A stretch of DNA of 64,000 nucleotides. It comes from Atribacter laminatus. GTDB taxonomy: Bacteria; Atribacterota; Atribacteria; Atribacterales; Atribacteraceae. Below, piece by piece: positions 44,976-54,912 of this stretch. Made by a program: the position numbers and the translations under genes. Each line of letters begins with the position of its first letter. The first letter of the stretch is position 1. The notes below the pieces were generated by a model. It saw only the letters and a program-made list of their open reading frames with translations. It did not search any database and was not told the origin of the DNA. Location of the stretch: contig NZ_CP065383.1 in NCBI RefSeq assembly GCF_015775515.1, forward strand, positions 558,001-622,000, given 5' to 3'.

Positions 44976-45767
44976 CTATTTATCTTTTGGCCTGGGAAAT
45001 TTACCTTGAAGAGCATCATAAACTATTTTTTTAACATCAGGTGAGAAATCCGAAGATAACATCCATTGCAGATAATCAGGGACTTGCGAAACAAGTTGTT
45101 TTAAGGTCCAACCGAAATATTTTTTCCCAAAGTGACATACAATCTCTCCGTTCGACCAAATGAACTTCCCCTCCGGATCTGCATAATTGGCTAATCCAGG
45201 TTGGCACAATGCATGTAAATCTTCTACATTTTTTGGTAACTCCTGATGAATTTCTAATTGTTTATCCAATATTTCAGCAGCTGCTGTTGCATCACCTTGG
45301 GCTGTATGGGCTAATTCCATTTCTTTGCCGCAATACTTTAAATAAGCACTCTTTAAATCTCGTGGCTCTAAGATATGGTAAAGAATTTGAACATCAATAA
45401 ACTTTCGATCTCTTTTTTGGAAAGGGACACCGGCTCTTCGCAACTCTGCTTCAAGAAAAGGAATGTCAAACTTCACCACATTAAAACCGGCTATATCACA
45501 TCCTTCAAGAAAACAAACAATATTTGGAGCATATTCTTGGAACTCTGGTTCATTTGCCACATCTTCATTGGTAATACCATGTATTGCTGTTGCTTCAGCC
45601 GGTATAGGTATTCCTGGATTCATTCGATGGTTTTTATACTCATAATTCCCATCAGGATAGATTTTAAGAATTGATAACTCAACTATTCTATCTAAATTTG
45701 GCTGAAGACCAGTGGTTTCAACATCGATAAAGGCAAGAGGTTTATCTAAAATCAAGTTTTTTAACAT
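44976..45767 (-). CDS. DEDDh 3'-5' exonuclease (DNA polymerase III epsilon-like)
   Basis: 263 residues. The Exo I motif FIDVETTG sits near residue 12, HGITNEDV and GFNVVKFDIPFLEAELR form the Exo II region, and HTAQGDATAAAEIL gives the DEDDh Exo III. The C-terminal 70 residues (VCHFGKKYFGWTLKQLVSQVPDYLQWML) match the exonuclease X C-terminal/DUF3820 domain. It probably acts in DNA repair rather than as replicative epsilon. ATG behind AGGAGA. Confidence 0.9.
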   Translation of the reverse strand: MLKNLILDKPLAFIDVETTGLQPNLDRIVELSILKIYPDGNYEYKNHRMNPGIPIPAEATAIHGITNEDVANEPEFQEYAPNIVCFLEGCDIAGFNVVKFDIPFLEAELRRAGVPFQKRDRKFIDVQILYHILEPRDLKSAYLKYCGKEMELAHTAQGDATAAAEILDKQLEIHQELPKNVEDLHALCQPGLANYADPEGKFIWSNGEIVCHFGKKYFGWTLKQLVSQVPDYLQWMLSSDFSPDVKKIVYDALQGKFPRPKDK

Positions 45768-45799
45768 ACAGTCTCCTGCTCCCCTCATCAATCTATGAA

Positions 45800-46714
45800 T
45801 TAACTATCCTTTTCATAGATTAAACCTTCATATTTTTTTAAAATACGATCTCTCCATTCCATAAAATCAATCTCTATTTCCTGAAGGATGGCAGCGTTTT
45901 TTATTTGACTGGAAGAATATTCAAGCATTTTATTTTTTATTTCTCGTGCTTCTCGATCTGGTATGGGGAGATTTTCCAGAAGATCAACTGGTGGTGGATT
46001 TCCATTTTGGGCTACCCAAATGTAGTTTTGCATTTGATTATGAAATGTAATCACTGAATCAATTGAGGATTTTTGCAGAGCATTAGGGATAAAAAAAGTG
46101 ATTACGCTGACAGCGATAAAAACTACCATAGCCCATTGTATGATTTCCTCGGCTTTTTTCTTCCACGAAAACCAGCTTTCTCCAGGAGAAACCAGGTAAC
46201 CCAAAAGCATCCCACTCAACAAACCACCAATATGAGCACCATTATCCACCACCGGGGTTACAAAACCGATAATCAAATTTATAAGGATAAAAGGAAGTAA
46301 ACTTCTGGTAAGCCTATTTAAAGATGTGTTCCGATACTTTAGACCACTGGCAAATAACGCACCAGCCAAACCGAAGATGGCACCGCTGGCTCCCACACTT
46401 ACATTGGAATAATTCATTAATAGAGAAAGCAGACTCCCGCCTATACCAGTGATAATGTAAATTATAAAAAACTTCTTTGCTCCATAAACTCCTTCAGCTA
46501 ATCGACCTAAATTATAGAGTGCATACATATTAAAAAATAGGTGCCAAATACTTCCATGAAGAAACATACATAGTAGAAGCCTTTGCCATTCTCCAGAAAT
46601 AATAAGGGGACCAAATTTTGCACCTAAACGAAGGAGTATAGGAACGGAAAATCCACCACTTATTAATGTCGTAATAAAAAAGACTAAATTCAATAATATT
46701 AAAAAAAATACCAT
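45800..46714 (-). CDS. rhomboid family intramembrane serine protease
   Basis: 304 residues. GASGAIFGLAGALFASG gives the catalytic Ser; AHIGGLLSGMLLGYL gives the catalytic His. Six or seven hydrophobic helices are visible, plus a C-terminal soluble tail of about 90 residues. Rhomboids cleave membrane proteins within the bilayer. The next gene, an exonuclease, starts 33 bp downstream and is probably co-transcribed though unrelated in function. Confidence 0.92.
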   Translation of the reverse strand: MVFFLILLNLVFFITTLISGGFSVPILLRLGAKFGPLIISGEWQRLLLCMFLHGSIWHLFFNMYALYNLGRLAEGVYGAKKFFIIYIITGIGGSLLSLLMNYSNVSVGASGAIFGLAGALFASGLKYRNTSLNRLTRSLLPFILINLIIGFVTPVVDNGAHIGGLLSGMLLGYLVSPGESWFSWKKKAEEIIQWAMVVFIAVSVITFFIPNALQKSSIDSVITFHNQMQNYIWVAQNGNPPPVDLLENLPIPDREAREIKNKMLEYSSSQIKNAAILQEIEIDFMEWRDRILKKYEGLIYEKDS

Positions 46715-46788
46715 AAATAAATCCTCAATTTGAAATTAAAACATGGGGCAATATACATTGTCCCATGTTTTTTAAGGTATGATCAAGC

Positions 46789-47526
46789 TTAACTGGTTAA
46801 CATTTTTTCCAATTCAGGTCGAACTTTTTCATCACTGGCAACGTATTCGTTTATTTCCAAGCTCAATTTAATCAGGATATAAGCCCAATATATTCCTAAA
46901 GTTATAACACTTAATATAATAACCAAAACTACACTTCGCTGTGGTATTCGGTAGATATAGCTTTCTGAATTATACCCTTTGGCTCCCTTTAGATATGAAT
47001 ATATCTTATCTTTCATATCGGAAACCTTACTGGTTGCTTTAAAAATATTCGATAGGTATATTGCCAGAAAAACAAAACCGATCAAATAGAGGAGGAATGA
47101 ATACCAACCAACAAATTGAGCGATAATATACAATACCAAATAGATATAAAATGGCCATGCTTGAACCAAGAAATCTCCCAACCGATTTACAAAAAAACCG
47201 ATTTCTCCACGGAGCGGATCTTGCAATTGTTCTTTAGCATGGGTAAAAATATGTTTAGTATTTTTGATATTATTGTTGATAACATTCCCCCATTGATAAA
47301 GCACCACTGCTTGGAGGATCGCACTGATTAATGCAAAAACCACTGCAATGACTACCGTGCCACCTGCCGCTACCGCTCCGGTTGCAACATCTCCGGTTGA
47401 AACCTCAGAAACTGCTGCAAAACCGCCAATCATAGATACAATCGGTGTTAAAATTATAAATATTACCGCTAAAACAGCAGAAATTACACTTACTCGGTTT
47501 TCTTGCAAGAAACCTGAAACTGCCAT
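46789..47526 (-). CDS. membrane protein with DUF4234-like C-terminus
   Basis: 245 residues, five or six hydrophobic segments. The C-terminal 'VVLVIILSVITLGIYWAYILIKLSLEINEYV' resembles DUF4234, found in small bacterial membrane proteins of unknown role. A glycine/alanine/valine-rich stretch (about 40-60) is odd for a soluble loop and probably part of a membrane region. ATG behind AAGGAGGG. Confidence 0.65.
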   Translation of the reverse strand: MAVSGFLQENRVSVISAVLAVIFIILTPIVSMIGGFAAVSEVSTGDVATGAVAAGGTVVIAVVFALISAILQAVVLYQWGNVINNNIKNTKHIFTHAKEQLQDPLRGEIGFFVNRLGDFLVQAWPFYIYLVLYIIAQFVGWYSFLLYLIGFVFLAIYLSNIFKATSKVSDMKDKIYSYLKGAKGYNSESYIYRIPQRSVVLVIILSVITLGIYWAYILIKLSLEINEYVASDEKVRPELEKMLTS

Positions 47527-47598
47527 TACACAGCCCTCCTTAACCAGTTTTTGATTCTTTTTAAAATACCATAAGAATGAAAAAAATAAAAACCTTTT

Positions 47599-48612
47599 TT
47601 AACTATTTTTTATAAATGATAAGGTTTTTTCTTCTTTTTCAGAAAACTTCTCATCAACTAATTCAGGAGTCCATTTCCCGCAGCGACTTCCCCACAAAGC
47701 CTTTACTTTACCCTCTTCTTTCAAAACCACAATTTCACAGCTATTTGGGCAATCATTGCAGGTAAAGCTTCGATTTTCATAAGAGCGATTTATCACATCA
47801 AAGCCTTGGAAAAAAGTTTTTTCTTGTTTTGCACCGAATACCAAAAGAGCGGCTCCCCAGGCACCCATGATTCCATGTTCCTGGGGTACAATAATTTTAA
47901 ATTTTCCTTGGTAAAAATCATGAAAAGCTTGAACAATCCCTTGGTTGGCGGCTACTCCACCCTGAAAAACGATGGGATCCAATATGTTTTTCCCAGTTGC
48001 TAGGTTATTAATAAAATTTCGTACCAATGCTTCACAAAGACCACGGATGATTTCTGGTTTACCAAAACCCAGTTGTTGTTTATGAATCATATCTGATTCA
48101 GCAAATACCGTACAACGCCCGGCAATTCGTACCGATTGTTGAGCCTGTAAAGCTAATTTACCAAATTCTTCTATGGGTATCCCCAAACGAACTGCCTGAT
48201 GTTCCAAAAACGATCCCGTTCCTGCAGCACAGATAGTGTTCATAGCAAAATCTTCAACCACTTGATCTCGAATAATGATTAGTTTAGAATCTTGTCCACC
48301 TATTTCAAAAACCGTTCTCACTTCAGGCAGAAGAGTTATGGCAGCAACTGCATGAGCAGTAATTTCATTTTTAACCATATCCGCCCCAACAACTACACCT
48401 GCTAAATGGCGCGCACTTCCTGTTGTTCCCACCCCTCGTATTACACCGCCAGATGGATAGTGGGATTGTATATATTTAAGACCGGTTTTTAAAGCCGCAA
48501 TTGGGTCCCCGCTGGTTTTTAAGTAACAACTCGAGTAAATTTTTTTGTCAGATGTCATTAAAGCAAACTTTGTTGTCACTGAACCAACATCAACCCCGAG
48601 ATAAAGATCCAT
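47599..48612 (-). CDS. acyl-CoA dehydratase activase (BadF/BadG/BcrA/BcrD family ATPase)
   Basis: 337 residues. The ASKHA ATPase fold is shown by YLGVDVGSVTTKFALM at the start, GVGTTGSARHLAG near residue 60 and EIGGQDSKLIIIRD near 103. AMNTICAAGTGSFLEHQAVRLG carries the cluster-binding Cys. A C-terminal extension (FTCNDCPNSCEIV...SRCGKW) has four more cysteines. Such activases inject an electron into 2-hydroxyacyl-CoA dehydratases or benzoyl-CoA reductases. No dehydratase subunits of classical type are adjacent. Confidence 0.9.
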   Translation of the reverse strand: MDLYLGVDVGSVTTKFALMTSDKKIYSSCYLKTSGDPIAALKTGLKYIQSHYPSGGVIRGVGTTGSARHLAGVVVGADMVKNEITAHAVAAITLLPEVRTVFEIGGQDSKLIIIRDQVVEDFAMNTICAAGTGSFLEHQAVRLGIPIEEFGKLALQAQQSVRIAGRCTVFAESDMIHKQQLGFGKPEIIRGLCEALVRNFINNLATGKNILDPIVFQGGVAANQGIVQAFHDFYQGKFKIIVPQEHGIMGAWGAALLVFGAKQEKTFFQGFDVINRSYENRSFTCNDCPNSCEIVVLKEEGKVKALWGSRCGKWTPELVDEKFSEKEEKTLSFIKNS

Positions 48613-48675
48613 TTATATTTAACCTCCAACCATCACACTTTTAAGCATTCATAAGAAAGCATTTATTGTACCTAT

Positions 48676-49776
48676 TTAAGAGCACGATGCTTCTCGAACC
48701 TTTTGTTGGCGACGCATTTCCAAAACATCAACAAAAGCTTCAACTCGAGTTATCATTCCTGCCTCTCCAGCATGTTCATCAATAGCTAAATGAAGTATAG
48801 GAATATTGTATTCCCTTCCTACTCCTGCAACAATACTTTTTGCAACCGCTTCAGGCATGCAGGTAAAAGGATATAAATGAATGACTCCATCAAAACTTTT
48901 CTGGGCATATCGGATAGTACTTCCAACTGTGTCAATCCCTTCTCCACCAACAAATCTTTTTAGAAAAGGTTTTGCTAATTTCCAAGCTTCTTCTTTTTCT
49001 CTTGAGCGGGTAAAAGGGAAAAAATTTAGAACATATTCAGCGGTTGAAACCGAGTTATCCACTAAGACACCCATATTTCCTAAAAGCTTTTCAATGTTAA
49101 AATTCACTCTAAATTCTTGAGCAATATAAACTTCACCCACGATGCCTATCTTAATAGGTTCATTTTTTTTTAGAGTGTTAAGTTGAGATATTTCAAGGAG
49201 AGTATTTTCTCGTATTCCTTCTAATTGAGCAACGGAACTGATATTTTTAACCTCTTTTAAGCTTTTTTCAATCAATCTATCAAGCTGTGAAGGATCTTTT
49301 AATTTCCATCGAACCAGTCGGCTGGTTTTCTCCAAATCCTCAACATACCGAAGAACATTCCAAGCTAATCGAACCGCACGATGAATTCGTGAAATTGACC
49401 ATTTTCCTCCAACCATTGTCTTTAAAGAGGAAAAAAAGTTCTTCCAACCATACCGAGGAGAATCAATAAGAATAAAATTCACATTATAGCCTAGATCTTC
49501 GATAATAATTCTTTGAATTTGTCCATAATAACCAAAACGGCAAGGTCCAACTCCACCAGCCATAAAAATGGTATCAGCTCCCTTTTCTATACCCTCAATG
49601 AAATTGCCTAAGGTCACTTTCATTGGAAAACAAGCATTTTGAGGAGCGAGTTTAACTCCTATTTCAATAGTTTTTTTAGTAATTGGGGGTGGAGGGACAA
49701 TTTCAATGCCCAGTGCTGGATAAAGAACCTCCAGAACCACATCAAGATGTGCGAGATGAGGAAAGGTTGCTTTCAA
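48676..49776 (-). CDS. acyl-CoA dehydratase activase-related protein (DUF2229-type), unit 1
   Basis: 366 residues. The N-terminal MKATFPHLAHLDVVLEVLYPALGIEIVPPPP and QNACFPMKVTLGNFIEGIEKGAD, with GGVGPCRFGYYGQ near residue 78 and FTCMPEAVAKS near 305, match the CoA-related DUF2229/HgdB-like family. Conserved cysteines suggest a 4Fe-4S cluster. It overlaps unit 2 by 35 bp, so the pair is translationally coupled to each other and followed by the activase. The family often occurs fused to the activase; here it is split. Confidence 0.82.
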   Translation of the reverse strand: MKATFPHLAHLDVVLEVLYPALGIEIVPPPPITKKTIEIGVKLAPQNACFPMKVTLGNFIEGIEKGADTIFMAGGVGPCRFGYYGQIQRIIIEDLGYNVNFILIDSPRYGWKNFFSSLKTMVGGKWSISRIHRAVRLAWNVLRYVEDLEKTSRLVRWKLKDPSQLDRLIEKSLKEVKNISSVAQLEGIRENTLLEISQLNTLKKNEPIKIGIVGEVYIAQEFRVNFNIEKLLGNMGVLVDNSVSTAEYVLNFFPFTRSREKEEAWKLAKPFLKRFVGGEGIDTVGSTIRYAQKSFDGVIHLYPFTCMPEAVAKSIVAGVGREYNIPILHLAIDEHAGEAGMITRVEAFVDVLEMRRQQKVREASCS

Positions 49777-50740
49777 ATGTTTCTGTCCTCCATTTCATCA
49801 TATCAACAAAAGCTTCCAAACGAGTTATTAAGCCAGCTTCGCCAGTATGTTCGTCAATCTCAAGGCGTAAATAGGGAATAGAATGAACTTCTCTTCTTAA
49901 CCACCGTTCGATGAGCTCGCCAACCAGCGAATCGGGGCCACATTCAAATGATACTAAATGGACGAATCCTTTTATTACAGGATCTTTTTGGTATATTGAA
50001 TGGAGCGCACTGCCTAATACTTCATTGGAAATAGTCCAAAAACTGGGTTTAGGGATTTTTGTTAATGCTCTTCGGATCTTCTTTTCATCTATCATATCAC
50101 TGGTAACAATTGAATAACCCATAGCATTCATTTTTTGAAGGATATTCATATTAATATAACTGTCATTGATCAAATAACTATGGCCTAACAAAAGAATTTT
50201 TTCCTGATGTGGCGTCAACATTGGATGGTTGTCAATCAAATTTTCGGGAAAATATCCATTGGCAGTTTTTTTCCGGTATTGGGAATGAGCCTCTTCGGCA
50301 ACTTGAAGGGCATGGTTTATTTTTTTGTTATTTGAAGTAAATCGTCTTCCTATTTCAAAAAAACCTTGCCGCCACCCAATAAAACCTCGATCTCTCATGT
50401 TGATTTCATCATCAATAATTCTTTCCTGAGGTATATTAAAAAGATTCCTAACCATATCAGGCAAACCAAGTATTTTCGGGCAATTATATTCATTTTTACA
50501 AAAACTCACCATACGTGGCACAAAAAGTAAATCAACTTTATCCTTTAAATAATGGCAGTGACCTAAAAACACTTTAACTGGAAAACATATTTCGTCCACT
50601 CCATAAGTAAGCCCTCGTTGAATAATGAGCTTATTGGTTGGTGGAGAAATCACCAGTTCTGCACCTAATTCTTTTAAAAAAGTTGACCAATAGGCATAAA
50701 AACGATAAAACAACAATCCTCGAGGAATACCAACCTTCAA
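49742..50740 (-). CDS. acyl-CoA dehydratase activase-related protein (DUF2229-type), unit 2
   Basis: 332 residues with the family N-terminus (KVGIPRGLLFYRFYAYWSTFLKELGAELVISPPT). Cysteines occur in DEICFPVKVFLGHC, CKNEYNCPKI and SFECGPDSLVGE. It is a diverged relative of unit 1, with the same IDEHTGEAGLITRLEAFVD ending. The start is taken as TTG at 50740 because AGGAG lies ten bases upstream and the family begins there; the ATG at 50767 has no usable site. It is the first gene of the activase operon. Confidence 0.8.
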   Translation of the reverse strand: MKVGIPRGLLFYRFYAYWSTFLKELGAELVISPPTNKLIIQRGLTYGVDEICFPVKVFLGHCHYLKDKVDLLFVPRMVSFCKNEYNCPKILGLPDMVRNLFNIPQERIIDDEINMRDRGFIGWRQGFFEIGRRFTSNNKKINHALQVAEEAHSQYRKKTANGYFPENLIDNHPMLTPHQEKILLLGHSYLINDSYINMNILQKMNAMGYSIVTSDMIDEKKIRRALTKIPKPSFWTISNEVLGSALHSIYQKDPVIKGFVHLVSFECGPDSLVGELIERWLRREVHSIPYLRLEIDEHTGEAGLITRLEAFVDMMKWRTETFESNLSSSRTS

Positions 50741-50799
50741 ACGGCATTCATCTCCTTGATCGAGCATCCTTATTTTTTATAATAAAATTTACAACATTA

Positions 50800-51245
50800 T
50801 TTAACCTGAAAACACCATTTACCATGAATGTTATGATACTGTCATCCTGAGCCCTCGCTTTTTGAGGGCGTAAGGATTTCATCTGACACCGCAGGTGTCA
50901 TCCTGAGCGGTGCTTTCCCGCGTGAGGATCTCATCTTTTAAGTTATATTTCCCTTTGACTAAAGGAAAGGTTTTCTCCATGGGTTTCTCGCTACTAAAGT
51001 TCATCAATTCTTAATTTTTTTATTCGACTCACGGATCACGATTCACTACTCACGACTCACTGTTTTTAGGAATGAGATTGCCATGTCATCCAACCAAAAA
51101 ACGGTTGAACTCCCCGCAATGACGGAGCAGTAAAAAATTCAAATCTCCCATTATTCCCCTTTGACTAAAGAGGAATTTGATTTCTGAATTGTATTTAATT
51201 TTAAACTGGTGCTGTAAAAACAGCATAAGGGTGAATCATTATAGA
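50800..51245. repeat. mosaic palindromic repeats (region F)
   Basis: Two hairpin modules ('cctgagccctcgc...gagggcgtaagg' and 'cctgagcggtgc...cgcgtgaggatctcatc') lie at about 50840-50937. A diverged, expanded core lies at about 51073-51123 (atgtcatcc... in place of the usual middle), and a C-rich/G-rich module at about 51140-51175. No open frame of interest. The rest up to the nrdR promoter shows nothing. Confidence 0.82.
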
Positions 51246-51422
51246 CCCGGAAGGATATTTCTATTTTTAAAAAATCCTCTAATCCCAAGACTATATTATA
51301 TTCATTAACCCAGGAAAAACCAAATAATTTCAAGTAATTTAGACTTTTGATTAAATAAAGTCTATTTTTAAATAAAAGTTTTTTCCCCCTGACGAAGTAA
51401 GGATTATTTTTTGTTTCCCTTA

Positions 51423-51461
51423 TTGATTTTTCTTAAAGCTATTATATACTAAATATAGTAT
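51423..51461 (+). promoter_or_regulatory. nrdR promoter with NrdR-box-like palindrome
   Basis: TTGATT (51423-51428), 16 bases, TATACT (51445-51450). Overlapping the -10 is ATACTA-AATA-TAGTAT (51446-51461), a perfect 16-bp palindrome close to the NrdR-box consensus. It fits autorepression of nrdR-nrdD-nrdG. Confidence 0.75.
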
Positions 51462-51498
51462 GTTTTACAAAATCTAAATCTATATGTTGGGGTGCAAG

Positions 51499-51960
51499 AT
51501 GCATTGTCCGGTTTGTGGTGAACCTGATTCTCGAGTTATTGATTCACGGGTTGCCGACGGAGGAAGTGGGGTGCGGCGTAGAAGAGAATGTCCTAAATGC
51601 TTAAAAAGATTTACTACCTATGAGCGATTAGAAAGAAAACCATTGGTAATTATCAAAAAAGATGGGAGAAGGGAAATTTTTGACCGAGAAAAAATTTTAA
51701 ATGGGATGTTAAAAGCAGTTGAAAAGCGGCCAATATCTGTAGAAGTTTTAGAGTCTATAACAAGCCTCATCGAAAAAGAGATACGAGATGAAGGATACGA
51801 AGAGGTGTCTTCGTCTCGAGTTGGAGAAAAAGTTATGGAAAAATTAAAGGAATTAGACCAAGTGGCTTATGTCCGTTTTGCATCAGTATATCGAGAATTC
51901 AGGGATATCGATCAGTTTATGGAAGTTTTGACTTCTTTAAAGACTGGAGAGAAACATTAG
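51499..51960 (+). CDS. nrdR: transcriptional repressor NrdR
   Basis: 153 residues. A zinc ribbon ([15 protein letters not shown]...[15 protein letters not shown]) is followed by an ATP-cone (about 48-138, [30 protein letters not shown]). NrdR senses dATP/ATP and represses ribonucleotide reductase genes. The start at 51499 (MHCPVCGE) matches family N-termini; a 51484 ATG would add five residues. It lies upstream of nrdD and has the matching box in its own promoter. Confidence 0.95.
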   Translation: MHCPVCGEPDSRVIDSRVADGGSGVRRRRECPKCLKRFTTYERLERKPLVIIKKDGRREIFDREKILNGMLKAVEKRPISVEVLESITSLIEKEIRDEGYEEVSSSRVGEKVMEKLKELDQVAYVRFASVYREFRDIDQFMEVLTSLKTGEKH

Positions 51961-52021
51961 TTATTGAAATCAAAGATATTCATAAATTATTAATTTTTTC
52001 ATTGTAAATGGAGGGATTTTT

Positions 52022-54124
52022 GTGAGTAAATCTTTTGAAGTCGACCAATTAACACCTCAAAAAGTGCAAAAAAGGGATGGCCGAATCGTTCCCTTTGATC
52101 GGAAAAGAATAGAGAGAGCTATATACAAAGCTTTTCAAGCAGTTGGTGAAACATCTGAAACAATTCCCGATGAGTTGAGTCAAGTGGTAACCAATCAGCT
52201 TTTCGAAAAATATGGAATAACTACCACCGTTGACATTGAAACTATCCAAGATTTAGTTGAAGAAACTCTGATTCAATACGGTTATTCAAAGGTTTCAAAA
52301 GCTTACATTCTTTATCGTCGTAAAAGACAGGAAGCCCGTGAAGCTCTCCAAGCTGCTGTGGATGTGGAAAAAATAGTCCAAGAATACCTTTTAAAAGCGG
52401 ATTGGCGAACCCAGGAAAATTCCAACACAACCTACTCTTACCCAGGATTGGTCCTTCACGCTGCTGGCTCAGTAATGGCTCACTATACCCTCAATCGAAT
52501 TTATCCTGATGAAGTAAGAGATGCGCATATAAACGCTGACCTTCATATCCATGACCTCTCTTACGGAATTACAGCCTATTGTGCAGGCTGGTCAATAGAA
52601 GAGCTTATTCGAGAAGGATTTGGGGGAGTCAAAGACAAGGTTGCAGCCGGTCCGGCAAAACACCTGTCAGCACTTACCGGACAAATGGTCAATTTTTTAG
52701 GAACAATGCAAATGGAGTTTGCCGGTGCCCAAGCCTTCAACTCCGTAGACACTTATTTAGCTCCCTTTGTTCGTTTTGATCGACTCGATTATCGGATGAC
52801 CAAACAACTCATTCAGCAAATGGTATTTGCCATGAATGTTCCGTCTCGTTGGGGGAGTCAAGCACCCTTTATCAATTTCTCTTTTGATTGGATTGTTCCA
52901 GAAGATATGAAAGAAAGGCCGGTAATTATTGGTGGCAAAGAGCAACCCGAGTTAGGTTGTTATTGTGATTACCAACAAGAAATGGATATGATCAATCGCG
53001 CTTTTATCGAAGTGATGTTGGAGGGTGACTTTGAAGGAAGAGTGTTCTCTTTTCCTATCCCGACTTACAATATTACTGCTGATTTCCCCTGGGATTCAGA
53101 AAATGCCATGTTGCTTTGGCAAATGACTGCCAAATATGGTGTCCCATATTTTCAGAATTTTATCTCCAGTTCCCTGAAGCCCGGTGATGTTCGATCTATG
53201 TGTTGTCGTCTTCAACTTGATTTAAGGGTCCTGCGTAATCGAGGGGGAGGTTTGTTCGGGTCAGCTGACAAAACCGGTTCAATTGGGGTTGTAACCATTA
53301 ATCTACCAAGAATTGGCTATTTGAGTAAATCCGAGGAAGACTTTTTTACCCGATTAAAAGCAAAAATGAGTATCGCTAAAACTGCTCTGGAAATAAAAAG
53401 AAAAGTGGTCGAACGGAATATGAAAAACGGTCTTCTTCCTTATACAAAAAGATACCTGGGAACTTTTAAAAACCATTTTTCAACTATTGGGTTGGTAGGA
53501 ATGAATGAATCCTGTATTAATTTTATTGGGAAAAATATAGCCGATCCAGAAGGGAAAGCTTTTGCTTTGAAGGTTCTGAGTTTTATGCGAGAATGTTTGG
53601 CTGACTTCCAGGAAGAAACTGGGAATCTCTACAATTTGGAAGCTACCCCAGCTGAAGGTACCAGTTACCGCCTGGCAAAGCATGACAAAAAGCATTTTCC
53701 CGATATTTATACCTCGGGAGAAAACGAACCCTATTACACCAACAGTACCAATTTACCAGTAAACTATACCGATGATCCCTTTGAAGCCTTAGACCATCAA
53801 AAAGACCTACAAGCTTTATATACCGGTGGTACGGTATTTCACGCTTTTATGCCAGAAACGCCCGAGCCCGAGACGGTTAAGCTCTTTATAAAGCGAGCTT
53901 GCGAGAAATATACCGTTCCCTATATTACTGTTACACCCACTTTTTCGGTTTGTCCAAATCATGGATATATTCCCGGTCGCATCTTTCAATGCCCGGAATG
54001 TGGAACCGATACTGAAGTATACTCTCGGGTGGTTGGCTATTATCGTCCAGTCCAACGTTGGAATCATGGAAAACAAGAAGAATTTAAAGAACGCCAAGAA
54101 TATACTGTTACAAATACTATCTAA
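52022..54124 (+). CDS. nrdD: anaerobic ribonucleoside-triphosphate reductase
   Basis: 700 residues. An N-terminal ATP-cone (about 14-105) is followed by the catalytic barrel. Near the C-terminus lies a zinc site (CPNHGYIPG...CPECGTD), then the glycyl-radical segment SRVVGYYRPVQRWN with the radical Gly. It reduces ribonucleotides without oxygen, activated by the NrdG product downstream. GTG start behind GGAGGG. Its presence without an aerobic reductase in the window supports anaerobic life. Confidence 0.95.
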   Translation: MSKSFEVDQLTPQKVQKRDGRIVPFDRKRIERAIYKAFQAVGETSETIPDELSQVVTNQLFEKYGITTTVDIETIQDLVEETLIQYGYSKVSKAYILYRRKRQEAREALQAAVDVEKIVQEYLLKADWRTQENSNTTYSYPGLVLHAAGSVMAHYTLNRIYPDEVRDAHINADLHIHDLSYGITAYCAGWSIEELIREGFGGVKDKVAAGPAKHLSALTGQMVNFLGTMQMEFAGAQAFNSVDTYLAPFVRFDRLDYRMTKQLIQQMVFAMNVPSRWGSQAPFINFSFDWIVPEDMKERPVIIGGKEQPELGCYCDYQQEMDMINRAFIEVMLEGDFEGRVFSFPIPTYNITADFPWDSENAMLLWQMTAKYGVPYFQNFISSSLKPGDVRSMCCRLQLDLRVLRNRGGGLFGSADKTGSIGVVTINLPRIGYLSKSEEDFFTRLKAKMSIAKTALEIKRKVVERNMKNGLLPYTKRYLGTFKNHFSTIGLVGMNESCINFIGKNIADPEGKAFALKVLSFMRECLADFQEETGNLYNLEATPAEGTSYRLAKHDKKHFPDIYTSGENEPYYTNSTNLPVNYTDDPFEALDHQKDLQALYTGGTVFHAFMPETPEPETVKLFIKRACEKYTVPYITVTPTFSVCPNHGYIPGRIFQCPECGTDTEVYSRVVGYYRPVQRWNHGKQEEFKERQEYTVTNTI

Positions 54125-54181
54125 AAGTACTATGGTTCAGAATTCAATGATTGATCCTGAATAAATGAATTTGGAGAATAT

Positions 54182-54886
54182 ATGGTTTTTCGTGGTTGGC
54201 TGAGGGTTAGTTTTATTGAATATCCAGGGAAGATCTCTACTGTCTTGTTTACCGGTGGGTGTAATTTTCGATGTCCCTATTGTCACAATCCAGAATTAGT
54301 ATTTTTAAAAGAATCCCTTCCTCAGATTCATGAAAATATTGTTCTTGATTTTTTACAGAGAAGAAAAGGGATGATTGATGCAGTATGTATCACCGGGGGT
54401 GAACCGTTAATCCACACCCCCGATCTTTTTCCTTTTTTAGAAAAAGTAAAGCAAATGGGATTTTTAATTAAAATTGATACCAATGGAAGCCTTTTCCAAC
54501 CATTCCAGCAAATTTCTCAAGCCGGTTTAGCTGATCTGTGGGGAATCGACTATAAGCTTCCTTTTTCTCTATATAAAAAGGTTTTAGGAGAAAAATGGCA
54601 TAAAAATTGCCAGTCGGTTTTGGATCAAGCGCTTAAAAACCCCAATCAAGCCGAAATTCGTACCACCATTTATCCACCTTTTCACGATGAAAAAACCCTT
54701 TTTGAAATGGCTGAAAAGTGCTCTTCCGCCAATCATTGGTATTGGCAAAACTTCCAACCCCAAAAAACCCTAAGCGAAGAAGCTCGCACTATTTCTCCAT
54801 ATGTACCCTCACTTCTCAACCAGTGGCGAGACCTCATTAATAACCATATCCAGAAAGACCTGATTGTCATTCGGCCTTATTCTTAA
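54182..54886 (+). CDS. nrdG: anaerobic ribonucleotide reductase activating protein (radical SAM)
   Basis: 234 residues. The radical-SAM cluster motif CNFRCPYC (CxxxCxxC) lies near residue 28, and VCITGGEPLIH near 74 binds SAM. The protein installs the glycyl radical on NrdD. It is longer than E. coli NrdG and like the pflA-type variant used by many anaerobes. ATG behind TTTGGAGAATAT. It converges with the ABC permease gene at 54913 with a 26-bp gap. Confidence 0.92.
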   Translation: MVFRGWLRVSFIEYPGKISTVLFTGGCNFRCPYCHNPELVFLKESLPQIHENIVLDFLQRRKGMIDAVCITGGEPLIHTPDLFPFLEKVKQMGFLIKIDTNGSLFQPFQQISQAGLADLWGIDYKLPFSLYKKVLGEKWHKNCQSVLDQALKNPNQAEIRTTIYPPFHDEKTLFEMAEKCSSANHWYWQNFQPQKTLSEEARTISPYVPSLLNQWRDLINNHIQKDLIVIRPYS

Positions 54887-54912
54887 ACACATTTCTACCA
54901 ATAAAATAAGGA

